Below, in pieces: positions 18,910 to 27,809 of a stretch of 64,000 nt of DNA (its first letter is position 1; each line of letters begins with the position of its first letter). Source of the DNA: JAPOXR01 sp965221815 (GTDB lineage Bacteria > Pseudomonadota > Alphaproteobacteria > Rhodobacterales > Rhodobacteraceae); assembly GCA_965221815.1 (NCBI GenBank), contig OZ244915.1, positions 310,001 through 374,000 of the forward strand, given 5' to 3'. The notes beneath the pieces were generated by a model. The model was not told where the DNA came from, searched no databases, and saw only the letters and a program-made list of their open reading frames with translations. Made by a program: the position numbers and the translations under genes.

Positions 18910-19539
18910 TCAAGCCCAGACCAGAGTCGGGAGCCAGTCATCATAGAGGCGGCGGCAGAGACCCTCCATCTGGTGGCGCATCGGCTTGAGATAATCTGTC
19001 ACCAGTTCCGCGATCTCCTCCTCGGTGTTGAGCCACCGGTTGATCTCGCCCACGGTCGCGGCGCGCCGCAGACGGTATCCTGGTGTTCCCCATTGCGCAT
19101 CCGGCCGGTCAGTCACAAGGCGTGTGATTCGGGACTGATCACTCATCACGAGATCGGCGATGGCGCGAAAGTGGTTGGCCACCCACACCGGGGAATCAAT
19201 CTCCATCTTGTAGAGGCGGGCCAGCCAGCGGCGCATGTTCCTCACACCTGTGGATCCCAGCGACGGCGTGGTGTCGAGCCGGGTGCCTTCCCCGGCACAG
19301 AACAGTTCGGCATTCCTGTTGATCGATGCCGGCACGAAGAGCGCGGTGCGGCGATGCCAGTCACCAGTCTCCTCCCAGTCATAGCCGATATTCAGCGCCG
19401 TCTCACAGGAGATATAGTGGCGCAGAGTCGTTGCCGGGATCAGCCGCGGGATGACCTCGTCGTTATAGGCTGTCATCAGCGCCAGATACCGATCGAGCCC
19501 CCCGCCACCGGGGGTCTGTTCACTTGCTGTGTCCATCAT
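18910..19539 (-). CDS. Unknown partner of the 18510 nucleotidyltransferase
   Basis: A 209-residue soluble protein starting at ATG 19539, with AGGAG well spaced upstream. It is rich in Trp and Arg (VRNMRRWLARLYKMEID) and looks all-helical. I recognise no family. Its place just upstream of an AbiEii-like gene fits an antitoxin or regulator role. The gene at 23574 has the same arrangement beside another nucleotidyltransferase but is not visibly homologous. Confidence 0.65.
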   Translation of the reverse strand: MMDTASEQTPGGGGLDRYLALMTAYNDEVIPRLIPATTLRHYISCETALNIGYDWEETGDWHRRTALFVPASINRNAELFCAGEGTRLDTTPSLGSTGVRNMRRWLARLYKMEIDSPVWVANHFRAIADLVMSDQSRITRLVTDRPDAQWGTPGYRLRRAATVGEINRWLNTEEEIAELVTDYLKPMRHQMEGLCRRLYDDWLPTLVWA

Positions 19540-19686
19540 CGCTATTGTCTCCTGTTGGGATCATCACATAGTCGGGGCGAGACGGCAAGTGCGTCAAGAG
19601 ATTGTCCGCTACAGCTATGATTCAGTTCAGAATAATATCGACAGCAGCAGGATCACGTCTTGCGCATGGATATGAGATTCAGAACA

Positions 19687-20106
19687 TTAGACGAAGAACA
19701 GGGGCTCCAGTGCCAACTGAACAATCTGTTCGGAACTGAAAGACTCCATTGGTTTTCCGGGTTGATCAACGACCAGGCGGCAATTCTGATCCCGGACATC
19801 CCATTCCTGCAATATCGTGAAGTCTGAAGTCCTGGCCAGACTTGATGCGACAAAAATGATGTTTCCAGAAATCTTGACACTGACTTTTTCGCGAGGTTTG
19901 GCCGTGCGCGGCGCACCGATCGGATATCCGGAGACCGCAAATTGCATGTCAAGACGATTGATCTCAAATGGAAACTCTTTCGCATCATCGGGGAGGAGAG
20001 CGTTCACGCGCACAGTGGCCGCTTCAGCATCCTCATACAGCGACTGGAGGGCATGATGAATTGTGCATTGCATGCGTTTCAGTACCCATTGCGGCTCTGC
20101 AGTCAT
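19687..20106 (-). CDS. Unknown protein, 139 aa
   Basis: Starts at ATG 20106 with GGAG about nine bases upstream. The protein is beta-rich (EKVSVKISGNIIFVASSLA) with a helical N-terminus that contains HHALQSLYEDAEAATV. It has no signal or membrane segment and no recognised motif. It lies alone between toxin-antitoxin operons on the same strand, so it may be an island passenger. The 150 bases between it and 20258 hold no further gene that I can support. Confidence 0.5.
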   Translation of the reverse strand: MTAEPQWVLKRMQCTIHHALQSLYEDAEAATVRVNALLPDDAKEFPFEINRLDMQFAVSGYPIGAPRTAKPREKVSVKISGNIIFVASSLARTSDFTILQEWDVRDQNCRLVVDQPGKPMESFSSEQIVQLALEPLFFV

Positions 20107-20257
20107 TCTCTGGCTCCGCTTTGCCGTTGATTGTCGGCTCTTTGCACTGCATATATCAGGAATGTCCGGATGATCCAGTCAATTCATTGTCGGAATTGGT
20201 ATGGCCTGACCCACGCGGCGAGACGTTTTGCATCAATATTGTTGTCTCCGTGCTGGA

Positions 20258-21379
20258 TCACGTCGATCCCGGCAGCTTCTGCCAGTCCAGCAGATCGTCA
20301 TCATCCCCTGTCTTCGACCCTGACTTCGGTCTGGGGTCCGCCAGTGGCTTCGGCGACACATTCTTGAGTCGGGTCCACCCGTCCGTGCCGGCCAGTGCCG
20401 GGTTCGTCATCCCGATCATCAATGCGGTGCGGCCCTGGTCATCTCGCAGGGCGGGATCCGCCCCGTGATCAAGCAATGCGAGAACAATCGCGCTGGCGTC
20501 GGCCGGAGCCTTGCGCCGGACCGCCCAGTGCAGCGGGGTGGTCTTGTCAGGTCCCGGTGAATGGGGATGGGCCTGGGCCGCCAGCAATGCCTGGACCAGA
20601 TCAGGCGTGGCCCGGTGCGCCGCGATGTGAAGAGGCGTCCAACCCTTGTCATTCAGCGCATTCACATCCGCCCCGTCATCAATCAACTGCCGGACCTGAT
20701 CGGTCTCCCCGGATTTGATCGCATCTGTGAGGGTAAGGTGTTGCCCCTGTTCCCGCGGTTCGAACGTTTGAATTGTCCCCAGATCGTAACTTGCAGCCAG
20801 ATCATCCGGCACATCTCGCGGAATCCAGTCATAATCGGCGCGTGGAGATCTCCGGCCGGCCAATTCAATCCGGTCAAAAAGGTCAGCGGCAGACGGAATA
20901 ATTTCCAGCGTTTCCAGGGCACCCGCAAAGGACCATGTGGACATGACCCGCATATACGGTCCAAAATCAATTTTGGGCACATGTTGATCCTCGAAAAGGA
21001 CCAGTCCGGTTTCCTCGCTGGACATTCCGTGTCGGATGTCTTCTGCCAGATCGCGGATTGATTTCTCTCCAGAATTCCTCAGCAACGGGTTTCTTGGGAT
21101 GCGCACTCTCTGTTCTGCAGACAGTGCCTCCCGTAACCGGAAATTTTCAAGCATCGCCGCCCCCCAAGGAGTTTCAACCACGCGAACCCGATTGCCACCT
21201 GACTGGAGCCAATCACGCAGCTGATCCTGGTCAGCGGTGCGCAACCGCCCGCCAAGGATCTCGAGCTTGACGGCATCCGTGATCAGAATCTGACTGTTGA
21301 ACCTGTCGAGAAGATCAAGGCGGTCAGCTCTGGCGAGGGAAATCAGCGGCCCGGCATCCGGGATGACGACAACAATCAC
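20258..21379 (-). CDS. PIN-domain toxin fused to ankyrin repeats
   Basis: Starts with GTG at 21379 inside the stop of the upstream antitoxin (GTGA overlap). Residues 1-150 look like a PIN-type RNase: PDAGPLISLARADRLDLL gives the first acidic residue, VKLEILGG the second, and EETGLVLFEDQ the later acidic cluster. Residues about 230-330 hold three ankyrin repeats (GWTPLHIAAHRATPDLV, TTPLHWAVRRKAPADAS, GRTALMIGMTNPALAG). The protein ends in an acidic tail DDDDLLDWQKLPGST. The ankyrin DNA is about 95 percent identical to that at 29270 and 32158, whose heads are unrelated. PIN toxins cut tRNA or mRNA; the ankyrin tail is not part of any VapC I know. Confidence 0.75.
   Translation of the reverse strand: MIVVVIPDAGPLISLARADRLDLLDRFNSQILITDAVKLEILGGRLRTADQDQLRDWLQSGGNRVRVVETPWGAAMLENFRLREALSAEQRVRIPRNPLLRNSGEKSIRDLAEDIRHGMSSEETGLVLFEDQHVPKIDFGPYMRVMSTWSFAGALETLEIIPSAADLFDRIELAGRRSPRADYDWIPRDVPDDLAASYDLGTIQTFEPREQGQHLTLTDAIKSGETDQVRQLIDDGADVNALNDKGWTPLHIAAHRATPDLVQALLAAQAHPHSPGPDKTTPLHWAVRRKAPADASAIVLALLDHGADPALRDDQGRTALMIGMTNPALAGTDGWTRLKNVSPKPLADPRPKSGSKTGDDDDLLDWQKLPGST
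20390..20705 (-). repeat. Ankyrin-tail repeat, divergent copy
   Basis: Matches 29270-29577 and the start of the 32059 copy with a few percent mismatches. It encodes the ankyrin repeats of the PIN-ankyrin protein. Confidence 0.75.
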
Positions 21380-21618
21380 CGGTTGTGGGTCTTTTCGGGC
21401 AACAATGCCGAACGCAGGATGGGCAGGGCGTCCCGAATCTCCCGTGCGGTCTCTTCCTCCCGCCCCCGCCCGCGCGGGAGGGGAAGCCTGTGTCGGGCCA
21501 TGGCATCGAACAGGTGGCTGTAACCGAGTGCACCCGTTCCCCTGATGGCCTCCTCGGGTCCAATCTCTCCCGCTGAATAGGCACGAAGAAACTGTGCTGT
21601 GGTGATAAGTTTTGTCAT
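21376..21618 (-). CDS. Small antitoxin of the PIN-ankyrin protein
   Basis: An 80-residue protein from ATG 21618, preceded by GGGAGG nine bases away. Sequence MTKLITTAQFLRAYSAGEIG continues into a helical body and a charged C-terminus. It ends in a GTGA overlap with the PIN toxin start, the tight arrangement usual for antitoxin-toxin pairs. It is not a typical VapB AbrB/RHH fold by eye, so the antitoxin role is inferred from context. Confidence 0.65.
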   Translation of the reverse strand: MTKLITTAQFLRAYSAGEIGPEEAIRGTGALGYSHLFDAMARHRLPLPRGRGREEETAREIRDALPILRSALLPEKTHNR

Positions 21619-21805
21619 CTGTCTGACCTCCCGCTGTATCTCCGATATACTGGAATTGTGCTCAAATGTCAGCGGGAACAAGAAGGGCCGCCCGTATCTG
21701 ATTCTCCGTGTGGCGATGATGTCGGACATCTCGACAACCCGTTCCGGAACAGCCATATGGAAAGGATCAGGTCTCGTCTGGACGGGTGTCACGCTGTATC
21801 TCATC

Positions 21806-22711
21806 ATGACTCATGACTTCCTGCTTCGCCGTGCCGTGACCGCCGCCCTGGTGGCGGGGACCATGGCCGGGCCGCTGGGTGCGGCGGTTGACCCCGCCGC
21901 AGAACGGATCGCGGGATCCTCGCCCGCCGAGATCCGTGCCGAACTGGCCGCCGGCGCGGATCCGGAGATGCGTTTCAGCAATGGACTGACTCCGCTCCAT
22001 TATGCGGCACGTGTCGGCCATCTCGAGGCCATCCGGATCCTTGTGATCGAGGCCGGGGTGGATCCGAACATTCTGTCCGCGCGGAATTTCGTCACCCCGC
22101 TGCATTCCGCTTCCCTGCGGTTTGACCGGAAATCCGCGTCGGCCTCGGAGACAGCGTCATTGCTCATCTCCCTGGGCGCGGACATCGAGGCAGTCACCGC
22201 CCGCGGGGAGACCCCGCTCCACTGGGCTGTCTTTGAGAACGATCCCGAACTGGTGGCGCTGTTGCTGGCGGCCGGGGCCGATCCGCTGGCCACCAATGCC
22301 CGCGGTCATGCGGCCCTCGGTCGGGCCCTGACCCACGGGTCTCCGGAGATGATCGACTCATTTCTGGAGGCCATCGCCCTGCGCGGGTCACCGGATTCTG
22401 AGCGGGTGGAAAAGCTCCATGACGCGATTGCGGCCCGTCATCCGGAGCTGGAGGACACACCGGGACTGATCCGGCTTCACGGTCTGGCCACGGGTGATGC
22501 GGGGGTAGCTGACACCAACACGAATTCCGACACGGCTGTGGGAGATCCCGAGACGTGCAGCGGCTGGCGTGTCACAGAGGATGATACCCGTCTCTCGCTG
22601 ATCGCACAGCGTGCCCTCGGGGCGGCTGCGCGCTGGTCCGAGATCGCGGAACTCAATAATCTCCGCGACGGCAGGAACTATCAACTGGGTGACTGTCTCA
22701 GGCTGCCGTAG
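21806..22711 (+). CDS. Exported ankyrin-LysM protein
   Basis: ATG 21806 gives a standard signal peptide (LLRRAVTAALVAGTMAGPLGA). The mature protein has four ankyrin repeats (NGLTPLHYAARVGHLEAI, VTPLHSASLRFD, GETPLHWAVFENDPELVALL, and one weaker). After a spacer it ends in one LysM-like module (WRVTEDDTRLSLIAQRALG, then WSEIAELNNLRDGRNYQLG) bracketed by cysteines. LysM binds peptidoglycan, so the protein probably displays ankyrin repeats in the periplasm. A similar LysM format with flanking cysteines occurs in the PilL-like protein at 49698. In-frame codons upstream of 21806 overlap the antitoxin promoter and are not used. Confidence 0.78.
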   Translation: MTHDFLLRRAVTAALVAGTMAGPLGAAVDPAAERIAGSSPAEIRAELAAGADPEMRFSNGLTPLHYAARVGHLEAIRILVIEAGVDPNILSARNFVTPLHSASLRFDRKSASASETASLLISLGADIEAVTARGETPLHWAVFENDPELVALLLAAGADPLATNARGHAALGRALTHGSPEMIDSFLEAIALRGSPDSERVEKLHDAIAARHPELEDTPGLIRLHGLATGDAGVADTNTNSDTAVGDPETCSGWRVTEDDTRLSLIAQRALGAAARWSEIAELNNLRDGRNYQLGDCLRLP

Positions 22712-22824
22712 GTTGTTGATACCACACGGCCTCCCGCCCGAACCTCCGGGATCGGGTTCCGGCGGTGGTGTCGTCAAGGCCAGTGACAATATCGCTATCT
22801 TGCTCAGTTGAAAGGAGAGGGTGG

Positions 22825-23577
22825 CTATTGCCAGTCGCGGAGATCATCATTGTCCGGACTGGGTTTGGGGGTGTTTCCCCGGCAGGGTGACAGTGGGGTT
22901 GCGGCTTGAGGTGCTGGAGGTGTGGATTCCGGTCCCTCCATGACGAGACGTGCTGATCGCACCGCCAAATCCTCAAGCCATTCGGGGTGATCGACATCCG
23001 TTAATTCCCGGCCCAGATGAATGATCCGCGGTCCGATCCTGGTCATCTCATCGGCAATGTCGATGCGCTGGGCCTGGGAAAGAACGGTCAGAGCCTGATT
23101 GAGGGAATCCCGATCCCGTGCGGCCGCAGAACACAGGTCATAAAGATCACGGGCCACAAATTCACCATTCCCCCACATGCGCAGACGGATCTTGCGGGCC
23201 AGAATTTCAGCCACCGGCTCAAGGGGGAGATCAAACGCGGATTCCCGATCACGTGACTCCGGAAGCGGCAACAGGGCTTCCGTTGTCGAGAGACTGAATT
23301 CACCTTCCGGCAGAATTCCGTTCAACCAGCCCCGGCCGTGTCGGATATGTGAATCAGGACAGTCCCTGAACATCCTTGTCAGGTCTTCTTCACCGCTTGT
23401 GAAGGACTCCAGGGGCAACCCCATGTCGATATCCGTGCTGCGGCGATGGTGCCATCGTGCGGCCAGCGCAGTTCCCCTACCGATCCTGAGATCGTCCTTG
23501 CCAAATGTCTGCAACAGGATCGGTGCCGCCCGGTTCAGGATCCGGTCTGCCGGGGCCGGAATGGCAAAAACACTCAT
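22825..23577 (-). CDS. AbiEii-type nucleotidyltransferase toxin
   Basis: ATG 23577 overlaps the stop of the upstream partner (ATGA). The MNT core is RIGRGTALAARWHHRRS followed by TDIDMGLPLE. The later block EILARKIRLRMWGNGEF with ARDLYDLCSAA matches the conserved second half of AbiEii-like proteins, so the enzyme is full-length at about 250 residues. The C-terminus is Pro-rich and ends DNDDLRDWQ, close to the DDDDLLDWQ end of the PIN-ankyrin protein. It should transfer nucleotides to RNA or protein targets; the exact substrate is unknown. Confidence 0.75.
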   Translation of the reverse strand: MSVFAIPAPADRILNRAAPILLQTFGKDDLRIGRGTALAARWHHRRSTDIDMGLPLESFTSGEEDLTRMFRDCPDSHIRHGRGWLNGILPEGEFSLSTTEALLPLPESRDRESAFDLPLEPVAEILARKIRLRMWGNGEFVARDLYDLCSAAARDRDSLNQALTVLSQAQRIDIADEMTRIGPRIIHLGRELTDVDHPEWLEDLAVRSARLVMEGPESTPPAPQAATPLSPCRGNTPKPSPDNDDLRDWQ

Positions 23578-24233
23578 CTGTTTTCTCCCGGCACCGTCTC
23601 CTGCCAATCTGTGGGCCTGACAGCAAACTGATTCAGCCAGCGCGACAATGCCCCGCGCAAAACGCCGCAATCAAGAACCGTCCGGGCCATGTGCCAGGCG
23701 CTCAGCGCATCCTGCCGACGAAATTGCGGATAATCCTCCTCGCGGATGTCACACAGCAACTCGGCCATGAAGTCACGCTCCAGCTCTGTCCGCATGCCGA
23801 CGGTCATCTGACGAAAGAGATCGTGACCCGAGGGACGTCGTGAATAGCCAGCCAGATGACCGGCACTCAGCGCATGGAGAAAGCGATGGTCAGGATCGGG
23901 TTTCACAAAGACATGCCGGGCATCCGGATGATCAAACCAGGGCAGGGGCATTGGCGCATAGCGGAACCGTTTTTCCAAGGGCTGCTCATCATTCCACGGT
24001 TGACACCGCCCGCGCCCGCCGATCATGGCGCTGAGGCGTCCCACATCCTCTTTGCCAGGGGTCATCCCGGCGTTGAGCAACTTCTGTTCCATGTCCCAAT
24101 GCCAGCGGGCAAAAATATCCTCACGGGTGGGAATGCGATCGGTGCGCAAGGCCCCATGGGCCCGATCCAGTCGCCAAAACTCCTGACGCACGGCGGCAAT
24201 GTCAAACGACATCAACAGGTTCCCGGCTGTCAT
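23574..24233 (-). CDS. Unknown partner (antitoxin?) of the 22825 toxin
   Basis: A 219-residue soluble protein, ATG at 24233 with an alternative at 24212 (neither has a strong ribosome site). It shows HWDMEQKLLNAGMTPGKED and many His, Trp and Arg residues, and no domain I know. It overlaps the nucleotidyltransferase by 4 bases, so the two are made together; an antitoxin role is inferred from that. The 220 bases upstream up to 24454 hold no supported gene. Confidence 0.65.
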   Translation of the reverse strand: MTAGNLLMSFDIAAVRQEFWRLDRAHGALRTDRIPTREDIFARWHWDMEQKLLNAGMTPGKEDVGRLSAMIGGRGRCQPWNDEQPLEKRFRYAPMPLPWFDHPDARHVFVKPDPDHRFLHALSAGHLAGYSRRPSGHDLFRQMTVGMRTELERDFMAELLCDIREEDYPQFRRQDALSAWHMARTVLDCGVLRGALSRWLNQFAVRPTDWQETVPGENR

Positions 24234-24454
24234 TCACCGATTCCCGGAAAAACGGATTGCGATCCGGGCGGGTCATTTCTGCCTGCAAGCCGATACGATC
24301 TCGCTCATTTTGTCCAGGATAGCATCAGGCATGTGTTTCCTCTCCCGCATCAGTGAACGCAACCTGAAAGTATCCGCATTCCGCCAGTGATTCCAGTCTT
24401 GATGCCAATTGCCAACGGATGGAGGGGGATGTTCTGGTCAGATGGGATCAACAA

Positions 24455-26008
24455 TCATCCGTCATCCGTAAAACTATCGAAGCTGCTTTGATCTGTGACC
24501 TGATCCATGTGGCCGCATGACGAGCAATCGCGTTGAGAGCGGTGTGTATTGCCATGCTGATCCCGGTATCCCGTTTCACCCCCGTTATCCCCACCTCCAC
24601 CGCCACTTGGCGGCGGTGGGCAGGGCGGTTGCTGTTGGGTCTGGCGGGTTCCGGGAACTTCATAGTCCGCCTGATGCGGGCGGGGATCGACAAACGTATG
24701 CATCGTCCAGCTCTCATAGGTGCCGCCGCACCCGCCGTCATCGTTATTCATCGTGATGTTGCGATGCGCGCAATCATCCGCGCCGGTATCGGCCCGTTGC
24801 TGCGCGCTGATCACGCCGTTCGGATCCAGACACTGCCCGCCGTAACCGGGGCGATTCGGGAGCAGCGGGAGGATCCGGGACCAGCGGTCATGGGTGATGT
24901 CCACCTCCGGCGCCCGGTTCCAGCTTGCCGGAAACGTCGTCGTGGTGGTGTACTGGCAACGCCAGCGCTGGACCGAACCGAGATCCCAGTCCGCCCCGTG
25001 CACGGTCTGGCAGCCGGGCGGGGGCGATTCGATCTGCGCTTCCGTGGTGACCGCAACCTCGACCTCCTCGGCCGGACCGGCAGCACAGAAATCAAGAACG
25101 ATCCCGAAATCCGTCCAGTCCACATGGAGATCGACCTGTCCGTCCGCGCCCGGCCGCTCGCAGACTTCGTATTCCCGCACCTGCACGCCGCCCGCGGCAT
25201 TGCCGAAGGCATCCTCGCAGGCATGTGGCTGGGTGATGAAGTGACACCGCGGCACCCGGCAATTCCGGGCGGACTCGGTCCAGGGGCCCTCGTCTGTGTT
25301 GATCGCGTGTCCGTGCCCGTCGATGGTGGTGGTGATGTGGCGGCGCTCGGTGATGCCGGCCCCGACTTGCCCGGCCGGGCAGGCCACGGTTCGCCATTCC
25401 GAGTCCCGGCTGTCGCGCTCTTCTTCGGCGGGCGCGCGATAGCGCGAGACCACCGCCGGCGCATCGACCGGTGTCAGGGTGCAGCCAGGGAGATCAGACG
25501 CCGGGAGATCCGGGCGGCCCCAGGATTCGATGCTGTTGCCGGGACCGATCCGGTCGAGTTCGCCGGCCCCCTGCACCTCGCCGGCACTGAGCCAGCCCCA
25601 GTCGCCGGACCCATCGCCGGTGGCATAGGTAACCAGCCAATCCCCGCAGAGGCGGGCGGTGATCCCCAGGTCGGCATAGAGAGCGCGCTCGGCGGATCCG
25701 AAGGCGGAGGTCAGGTCCCCCTTGAGGGTGGCCAGTGCGGTTTGATCTTTTGCTGTCAACAGCGCTGCAGAGATCCGGTCATGCGCCTGGCGAATCAGTG
25801 AGGCGGCGGATCGGGCGGCGGCCGCACGGGCCTCCGTCTCCTCCACCCACGCGGTGCCGGTGAGGCGTTCCGCCGTGGACTGGGCCGCCACCGCACCGGA
25901 GAGACCGAGAGCAAAGGTCAGAAGGAGGGAGAGACGGGCAAGGACCGAGGCGGTGGCAAGACCGAATCCCGGACTTCGGCCCCGGGAGGGTTTCCGTGAC
26001 CTGTTCAT
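24455..26008 (-). CDS. Exported cysteine-rich protein of unknown function
   Basis: ATG 26008 gives an N-terminus with basic residues and a hydrophobic signal (LARLSLLLTFALGLSGAVAA); starts at 26035 and 26038 are possible. The mature part begins with a helical Ala-rich region (residues 60-130) and continues with about 16 cysteines in beta-rich sequence (CRVPRCHFITQPHACEDAFG). It ends with a Pro/Gly spacer and an Asp/Ser-rich end. The Cys pattern suggests a disulfide-stabilised cell-surface or periplasmic protein, perhaps an adhesin or exclusion factor. No family recognised. Confidence 0.7.
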   Translation of the reverse strand: MNRSRKPSRGRSPGFGLATASVLARLSLLLTFALGLSGAVAAQSTAERLTGTAWVEETEARAAAARSAASLIRQAHDRISAALLTAKDQTALATLKGDLTSAFGSAERALYADLGITARLCGDWLVTYATGDGSGDWGWLSAGEVQGAGELDRIGPGNSIESWGRPDLPASDLPGCTLTPVDAPAVVSRYRAPAEEERDSRDSEWRTVACPAGQVGAGITERRHITTTIDGHGHAINTDEGPWTESARNCRVPRCHFITQPHACEDAFGNAAGGVQVREYEVCERPGADGQVDLHVDWTDFGIVLDFCAAGPAEEVEVAVTTEAQIESPPPGCQTVHGADWDLGSVQRWRCQYTTTTTFPASWNRAPEVDITHDRWSRILPLLPNRPGYGGQCLDPNGVISAQQRADTGADDCAHRNITMNNDDGGCGGTYESWTMHTFVDPRPHQADYEVPGTRQTQQQPPCPPPPSGGGGGDNGGETGYRDQHGNTHRSQRDCSSCGHMDQVTDQSSFDSFTDDG

Positions 26009-26239
26009 CGACAGGACGTCATTCCTTGTAGCCATCATGGGGCGGGATTCTATCACAGATTTCCTGTTGTTCCATGTCTTTCCGGACCGCGCCTGTCATC
26101 CCGGCGTCATCCCAGCGGAACCGCATCAGTGCCATCGCCCTGAAGACCGATTGGGGACGAGTCACGTGCAGATTGGGGGAATCCGCCAACAGCGCCCGAA
26201 TGGGGCGTCCAGACCCCGCCCTGCCGGCGGGTGGGGGTG

Positions 26240-26304
26240 GCGGAATCCGGCAGGATCCTGGGGATTTTGTCCCGCTCGAGCCGAATCGATTCGGCGGATT
26301 CCGC
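26240..26304. repeat. Nested palindrome in a 350-bp gene-free stretch
   Basis: GCGGAATCCG at 26240-26249 is inverted at 26295-26304 (CGGATTCCGC). Next to the right arm lies the perfect 16-bp palindrome GCCGAATCGATTCGGC (26280-26295). The stretch 26009-26358 otherwise holds only weak shadow frames. It could be a terminator, an operator or a recombination site. Confidence 0.5.
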
Positions 26305-26358
26305 GCGGGGAAGACAGGGGGCTGGAATCTGTCGGACGGCAACTCACATGGCAGAGGG

Positions 26359-27360
26359 TCAGCGCCGCATTGTCTGACAGAGTTGACGCAGCGCCGCGGC
26401 GTCCGTGATCACCCGTTCCCTCGAGTCAAATTCAGGATGTCTGTCCACCTCGAGCAGCGGCGTCCTGATGTCTTTCGAGACCACCCAGGATTTTTCGGCC
26501 GCGGGGCGGGGCGACTCCCGTATCAGTTCCTTCACGCTGTTCAGGCCCCGCGGTCCGAGACCCAGTGCCAAGCCGACCGCCCCCGCACGACAGCGCAGTG
26601 TCTCCCGGTTCAGACAGTCCAGGATGGACTCGAGCGTCAGTTCCGCGGGCGAGTCATCCCCTTGTGTCTGGCCACCCGATGGCCCATCCGTTGAGTCATG
26701 GCCACCGACAGGGTCGGTGTCATCCGTCCCGGCTGAATCCGTCTTGCCGGGCGGCGGGGTGGACACATCCCGCCCCTCCGTGGTGGATTCACGATCTTCT
26801 GCGTGATCCCTCTCCGCCGCATCATCCGCCGTCTCAGGGGCGGCCGTGCCCATCTGTTCCGGGTCCGCTTCAGGGGGCGCAGCGTGATCCTGGTCATCGG
26901 GTTCACCCGTTGTCGCTGCGCCGTCCTGCACCCCGTGTCGGATCTGTTCCCCGATCGCGTCAAACTGCGCGCGCTCATCGTCATCAAGGGCGTCCATGAA
27001 ACCGGTGTCCAGGAGACGGGCGGCGGCCTGGCGGCGCGCAGTGTCCGCGCCGGAGAGACAGGTCAGGACAAACCAGCCCACGCGGGCGGCGCGATGCCGG
27101 TGCCCTTGCTCTTCCTGTTCCCGCACCTCGATCTGGCGCATCCGCGCCGTGATCTCGTCGCGCTGGCGACTGAGTTCCGCCTTCTCTGCGGAGGTCCGGA
27201 GAAGCTGATCATCGCTGATGAAGGGCAGAAGGGGTGGGGGCGGAAGTTCCCTCTCCGCATTGTCCACCGTGTTGTCCGGTTGTGTGTCATCCGGGGATTC
27301 TGATCCTGTTCCCGCGGCGCGGCGGGCCAGCGCATGTGTCCCGTCTCCTGATGGGGGCAT
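26359..27360 (-). CDS. Acidic coiled-coil protein of unknown function
   Basis: ATG 27360 is chosen because AGGAG lies six bases upstream; the ATG at 27366 sits directly on that site. There is a coiled coil at about residues 55-90 (LSRQRDEITARMRQIEVREQ). A long Asp/Glu/Thr/Pro-rich disordered linker fills the middle. The C-terminal 90 residues are folded (LTLESILDCLNRETLRC, ending AAALRQLCQTMRR). No catalytic motif is seen. It follows the DCC/HTTM-like operon by 2 bases on the same strand. Confidence 0.65.
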   Translation of the reverse strand: MPPSGDGTHALARRAAGTGSESPDDTQPDNTVDNAERELPPPPLLPFISDDQLLRTSAEKAELSRQRDEITARMRQIEVREQEEQGHRHRAARVGWFVLTCLSGADTARRQAAARLLDTGFMDALDDDERAQFDAIGEQIRHGVQDGAATTGEPDDQDHAAPPEADPEQMGTAAPETADDAAERDHAEDRESTTEGRDVSTPPPGKTDSAGTDDTDPVGGHDSTDGPSGGQTQGDDSPAELTLESILDCLNRETLRCRAGAVGLALGLGPRGLNSVKELIRESPRPAAEKSWVVSKDIRTPLLEVDRHPEFDSRERVITDAAALRQLCQTMRR

Positions 27361-27362
27361 CG

Positions 27363-27809
27363 TCATCTCCTGTGCTGTTCTGTCAACGCATGACCCCCAC
27401 CGCAGGGGGCATCCAGCAACCGCGCCCGCAGCGATGCCGGGGCTGTTCCACACAGGTCAGCTGTGCCGAACAGACGGGTCCGATGGGTGGCCATCCAACG
27501 GTACCCGGTATCACGCCAGGGGCGCGGGATCACGCGCAGCGCGGCCAGCATCCGCCAGGGGAAGGTCAGCCGCTGAGCGATGCGGATCACCGCATCGCTG
27601 CGATCCCAACTGCGGCCGGTCTCATCGATGAACACCCAGCTGGCCGGATCGTCCGGATCCAGTCGGGCCGCGGAGATCATCGTGCGACCCGGTTCAACGC
27701 CCGCGACAGCGATCCGGAGCCGGCCCGTCCTGTCCCCGCGATCGATGAGACGTGCCACCCGTGCGCAGAGGGCACAATTCCCGTCCAGGATGACGACAGG
27801 TTCCGTCAT
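27363..27809 (-). CDS. DCC-family thiol-disulfide oxidoreductase-like protein (DUF393)
   Basis: Begins MTEPVVILDGNCALCARVAR at 27809, which carries the Asp-x-x-Cys-x-x-Cys signature of the DCC family. A WVFIDETGR segment and DAVIRI follow at the expected spacing. Members are thought to be thioredoxin-fold redox proteins and are often encoded next to HTTM-type membrane proteins, as here. It overlaps the upstream gene by 4 bases (ATGA). Confidence 0.8.
   Translation of the reverse strand: MTEPVVILDGNCALCARVARLIDRGDRTGRLRIAVAGVEPGRTMISAARLDPDDPASWVFIDETGRSWDRSDAVIRIAQRLTFPWRMLAALRVIPRPWRDTGYRWMATHRTRLFGTADLCGTAPASLRARLLDAPCGGGHALTEQHRR

Noticed and set aside
24533..25801. 422-codon plus-strand frame
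   Set aside because: Shadow of the exported cysteine-rich protein, which has a signal peptide and cysteine pattern.
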